Part shown: positions 6,684 to 9,040 of the stretch, in pieces | Layout: each line of letters opens with the position of its first letter | Position numbering within the stretch: position 1 is the first letter of the stretch | Assembly: GCA_937906285.1 (NCBI GenBank) | Contig: CALCWL010000465.1 | Location: 1 to 9,040 of the forward strand | Source of the DNA: an uncultured Rhodanobacter sp. | GTDB taxonomy: Bacteria > Pseudomonadota > Gammaproteobacteria > Xanthomonadales > Rhodanobacteraceae | Direction of reading: 5' to 3' | Length of the DNA stretch: 9,040 bases | Notes under the pieces: generated by a model | Told to the model about the DNA's origin: nothing | What the model saw: the letters and a program-made list of their open reading frames with translations, nothing else | The model's database searches: none | Program-made: the position numbers and the translations under genes

Positions 6684-7412
6684 CTATTTCGGCGCCGGTG
6701 CATCGAGATAACCCGGGCCGCCCAGTTGCTGCATCTGCTGCTCGATCCAGGCGGTGCGCCGCTGCACGTAGGCGCTGGGGTGGTCGGCGTGCAACCGCCG
6801 CGGGCTGGGCAGCACCGCGGCGAGGCGCGCGGCCTGCGCCGGCCCCAGGTTGGCGGGCGTGGTGTGGAAGTACGCCTCGCTGGCGGCACCGACGCCGTAG
6901 ATGCCGTTGCCCAGCTCGGCGATGTTCATGTACACCTCGAGGATGCGCTGCTTCGGCCAGCTCAGCTCGATCAGCACCGTGAAGTACGCCTCCAGTCCCT
7001 TGCGCACGAAGCTGCGGCCGTTCCAAAGGAACAGGTTCTTGGCGGTCTGCTGGCTGATCGTGCTGGCGCCGCGCAGGCGCTTGCCGTCATCCGCCGCGTC
7101 GATCGCCTGGTTGATGGAGTCGAAATCGAAACCGTGATGGTATGGAAACTTCTGGTCCTCGCCGGCCACCATCGCCAGCGGCACCCATGGCGAGACCTTT
7201 TTCCAAGGCACCCAGTGCTGGCGCAGGCGGAAGCTCATCTCCCCGTGCAGCCAAGCGCCGACCTGGCGCTCGACCATCACCGCCGAGGTCAACGGCGGCA
7301 CGAAACGCAGGATCAGCACCGCCAGCCAGGTCGATCCCAGCCAGGCCAGGGCAAGGATGCCCAGCCAGCGAAGCAGCTTGCGCCATCGGATTCGGCGTGA
7401 CGGTGAAGACAT
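6684..7412 (-). CDS. mtgA: Monofunctional biosynthetic peptidoglycan transglycosylase
   Basis: This is a GT51 glycosyltransferase that polymerises lipid II into glycan strands at the periplasmic face of the inner membrane. From ATG 7412 it has 242 residues, the size of Escherichia coli MtgA. A basic N-terminus (SRRIRWRK) precedes one membrane anchor (about 14-37). The family motifs appear in order: GEDQKFPYHHGFDFDSI (catalytic Glu85), RGASTISQQTAKNLFLW (114-130), a RKGLEAYFT-type stretch, and KQRILEVYMNIAELGNGIYG (second conserved Glu159), then FHTTPANLGPAQAARLAAVLP. There is no transpeptidase domain, so it is not a bifunctional PBP. The frame extends upstream to 7499, but that adds 29 non-homologous residues across the divergent promoter region. 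No Shine-Dalgarno precedes ATG 7412. A TATACT on the minus strand (7424-7419) ends 6 bases before it. Confidence 0.95.
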   Translation of the reverse strand: MSSPSRRIRWRKLLRWLGILALAWLGSTWLAVLILRFVPPLTSAVMVERQVGAWLHGEMSFRLRQHWVPWKKVSPWVPLAMVAGEDQKFPYHHGFDFDSINQAIDAADDGKRLRGASTISQQTAKNLFLWNGRSFVRKGLEAYFTVLIELSWPKQRILEVYMNIAELGNGIYGVGAASEAYFHTTPANLGPAQAARLAAVLPSPRRLHADHPSAYVQRRTAWIEQQMQQLGGPGYLDAPAPK

Positions 7413-7497
7413 CGCCGCAGTATACGGGGCGTTGTGCCGACGTCGTGTCGGCCCCATCTGTGCAGATTCCTCGAACTTGTCTCCGCGAGAACTGCCC
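7413..7497. promoter_or_regulatory. Divergent intergenic region between mtgA and hslO, with two small dyads
   Basis: This 85-base gap must hold the promoters of both mtgA (leftward) and hslO (rightward). Visible elements are a TATACT on the minus strand at 7424-7419 as a possible -10 for mtgA, the dyad GCCGAC-N5-GTCGGC at 7436-7452, and a second dyad ATCTG-TG-CAGAT at 7456-7467. I see no convincing -35 hexamer on either strand. No heat-shock sigma-32 consensus could be recognised in front of hslO. Confidence 0.4.
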
Positions 7498-8397
7498 ATG
7501 CCCGCGCTGCCCGATGATGACGTGATGTACCGCTTCCTGCTGCCACGTGCCGGCGTGCGCGGCGCGCTGGTGCGCCTGGGCGCGTCATGGCGCGAGGTGG
7601 CCGGCCGTGCCGACTATCCGCCGGCATTGCGGGCACTGCTGGGCGAGACGCTGGTGGCCAGCGCGCTGCTCACCGGCAACATCAAGCTCGATGGCGCGTT
7701 GTCGATCGAGCTGAAGAGCGCGTCTGCGCTGCGCCTGCTGTTCGCCGAGTGCGACGATGCCGGTCGCCTGCGCGGGCTGGCGCGCTGGCACGAGCCGCTG
7801 CCCCAGCTGCTGGCGTTGAACGATCTGGCTGAGGCAGTGATGGCGATCACCATGGGCAACGTCGAGCGTGGCCAGCGCTACCAGGGCCTGGTCGAGCTGC
7901 GCGACGCCGGCCTGGCCGCATCGCTGGAGAACTATTTCCGGCAGTCCGAACAGTTGCCCGCCCGATTCCTGCTGGCCACCAGTGCGACACAGGCGGTCGG
8001 CCTGATGTTGCAGAAGATGCCCGACGAGGGTGGCCACCCCGCGGATATCGACGAGGACGCCTGGAACCGCGTACTGCAGCTGACCGCGACGCTGGGCGTC
8101 GACGAACTGCTGGCCACCCCGGCCGAACCGCTGCTGTTTCGCCTGTACCACGAAGAGTCCGCGCGCCTGCTCGAAACGCGCGCGCTGGCGTTCGGCTGCA
8201 GCTGCAGCCGCGAACGGGTCAGCGCGATGCTGCGTTCGCTCGGGCGCGACGAGGTGGAAGCCGCGCTGGCCGCGCGTGACGACGAGATCGAGGTGGTGTG
8301 CGAATTCTGCGCGCAGCGCTACACGTTCGACCGCATCGACGCCGAGCACCTGCTGAGCGACAGCGCCGCCCCCGGCGCGCCCGACACGGCGCAGTAG
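7498..8397 (+). CDS. hslO: Hsp33 redox-regulated holdase chaperone
   Basis: The 299-residue protein is close to the 292 of Escherichia coli Hsp33. This cytoplasmic chaperone is inactive while four C-terminal cysteines hold zinc, and it becomes a holdase when oxidation forms disulfides and the linker unfolds. The full redox switch is visible: Cys234-X-Cys236 (FGCSCSRERV) and Cys268-X2-Cys271 (VCEFCAQRY), 31 residues apart. The N-terminal core has RFLLPRAGVRGALVRL, LLGETLVASALLTGNIKLDG and the ALNDLAEAVMAITMGN to YQGLVEL region of the family. ATG 7498 is preferred because the family core starts right after it. Only a weak GAGA lies upstream. The open frame back to 7357 overlaps the mtgA coding sequence and is not homologous. 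It converges with the EAL gene, only 10 bases away. Confidence 0.96.
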   Translation: MPALPDDDVMYRFLLPRAGVRGALVRLGASWREVAGRADYPPALRALLGETLVASALLTGNIKLDGALSIELKSASALRLLFAECDDAGRLRGLARWHEPLPQLLALNDLAEAVMAITMGNVERGQRYQGLVELRDAGLAASLENYFRQSEQLPARFLLATSATQAVGLMLQKMPDEGGHPADIDEDAWNRVLQLTATLGVDELLATPAEPLLFRLYHEESARLLETRALAFGCSCSRERVSAMLRSLGRDEVEAALAARDDEIEVVCEFCAQRYTFDRIDAEHLLSDSAAPGAPDTAQ

Positions 8398-8407
8398 CAA
8401 GCTTCGC

Positions 8408-9040
8408 TCAGGCCGGCAGCAGCGGGCTGTTGGCGGCCAGCCAGGTGCTGGCCGGCTGGGGCGAGGCGAACAGGAAGCCCTGTCCGTAGCGGCAGCCGAC
8501 CCGCAGCAGTGCCTGGCGCTGCGACTCCTGCTCGATGCCCTCGGCGATCACCTTCATGTGCAGCGAGTCGGCCAGCACCTGGATCGCGCGCACCAGGGCC
8601 AGGCCCTGGGTGTCGTTGTCGTCCGGCGGCAGTTCGACGATGAAGGAGCGGTCGATTTTCAGGCTCTCGAACGGGTACTGGTGAAGGTAGCTGAGCGAGG
8701 AATAGCCGGTGCCGAAATCGTCCAGCGCGATGCCCACGCCGTGGTTGCGCAGGTTCTTCAGGATGCGCTTTACCTGGGTGGGGTTTTCCAGCAGCGCGTG
8801 CTCGGTGACTTCGATACGGATGCAGTGGCTGGGCACGGCGTACTGATCGAACAGCGCAAGCAGGCGCTGGTCCAGATCGACCGAGCGGAAGTGCCGACCG
8901 GACACGTTGATGCTGATGAAACCCTCGGTGCCGATCAGGCGCACCGCCTGGATGCACACTTGCTCGAAGATCTGCCAGTCGATCGCCTCGGCGCAGCCGC
9001 ATTCCTCGGCGATCAGCAGGAAGTCGTGCGGCGGCAGCAG
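8408..9040 (-). CDS. EAL-domain cyclic-di-GMP phosphodiesterase (C-terminal part, cut by window edge)
   Basis: The frame is open from the right edge to TGA at 8410-8408, giving 210 residues. EAL domains hydrolyse c-di-GMP to pGpG. The part shown begins just after the EAL signature, at LLPPHDFLLIAEECG (the usual VPPxxFIPLAE stretch), and then carries the remaining catalytic set, numbered from the first visible residue: Asn45 in SINVSGRHF, Glu77 in IEVTEHALL, Asp107-Asp108 in ALDDFGTGYSSLSYL, Lys128 in LKIDRSFI, Glu168 in VIAEGIEQ, and GCRYGQGFLFASP near the end. All look intact, so an active phosphodiesterase is likely, although the EAL triplet is off-window. GTG 8959 would be an internal false start, because homology continues upstream of it. 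Any sensor or GGDEF domain must lie beyond the edge. The domain ends the protein about 20 residues later. Confidence 0.93.
   Translation of the reverse strand: MLPPHDFLLIAEECGCAEAIDWQIFEQVCIQAVRLIGTEGFISINVSGRHFRSVDLDQRLLALFDQYAVPSHCIRIEVTEHALLENPTQVKRILKNLRNHGVGIALDDFGTGYSSLSYLHQYPFESLKIDRSFIVELPPDDNDTQGLALVRAIQVLADSLHMKVIAEGIEQESQRQALLRVGCRYGQGFLFASPQPASTWLAANSPLLPA

Noticed and set aside
7357..7497. N-terminal extension of Hsp33 by 47 residues
   Set aside because: It covers the mtgA coding start and the divergent promoter region, and the extra residues do not resemble Hsp33.

Overview
The window is about two-thirds G+C and densely coding, with little space between genes. Gene content (LemA with an M48 protease, Hsp33 with its redox cysteines, MtgA, an EAL protein) and a REP-type palindrome with a TGTAGGAGCGCAC core point to a gammaproteobacterium of the Xanthomonadales, for example the Rhodanobacter/Dyella/Xanthomonas neighbourhood. 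The lineage is inferred from family knowledge and was not tested by any search.

Layout from left to right. (1) 1-515, minus: the N-terminal third of an exported serine hydrolase of the beta-lactamase/AmpC-like class, running off the left edge. (2) 571-3086, plus: lemA followed by a membrane-anchored M48 metalloprotease with a long C-terminal extension that contains TerB-like helical motifs; the two look like an operon. (3) 3082-3154: a symmetric pair of inverted REP sequences (a REPIN). Each arm supplies the TAG stop codon of one of the two converging genes. (4) 3150-4745, minus: a GMC-family FAD-dependent alcohol/choline-type dehydrogenase. (5) 4819-6129, plus: a 12-helix transporter related to NTP/NDP exchangers, divergent from the GMC gene and ending in a hairpin. 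(6) 6170-7412, minus: mtgA (peptidoglycan glycosyltransferase) and, downstream of it, a two-CBS-domain protein. (7) 7498-8397, plus: hslO (Hsp33 redox chaperone), divergent from mtgA. (8) 8408-9040, minus: the C-terminal two-thirds of an EAL-domain c-di-GMP phosphodiesterase, running off the right edge.

Most genes are chromosomal housekeeping or envelope and stress-maintenance functions: LemA plus M48 protease (membrane quality control), MtgA (cell wall), Hsp33 (oxidative unfolding) and EAL (second messenger). I see no phage, IS element, CRISPR array, tRNA or rRNA, and no clear defence island. Every stretch of more than 300 bases is occupied by a gene. The most unusual items are the REPIN that provides both stop codons, and the M48 protease carrying a TerB-like tail next to lemA.
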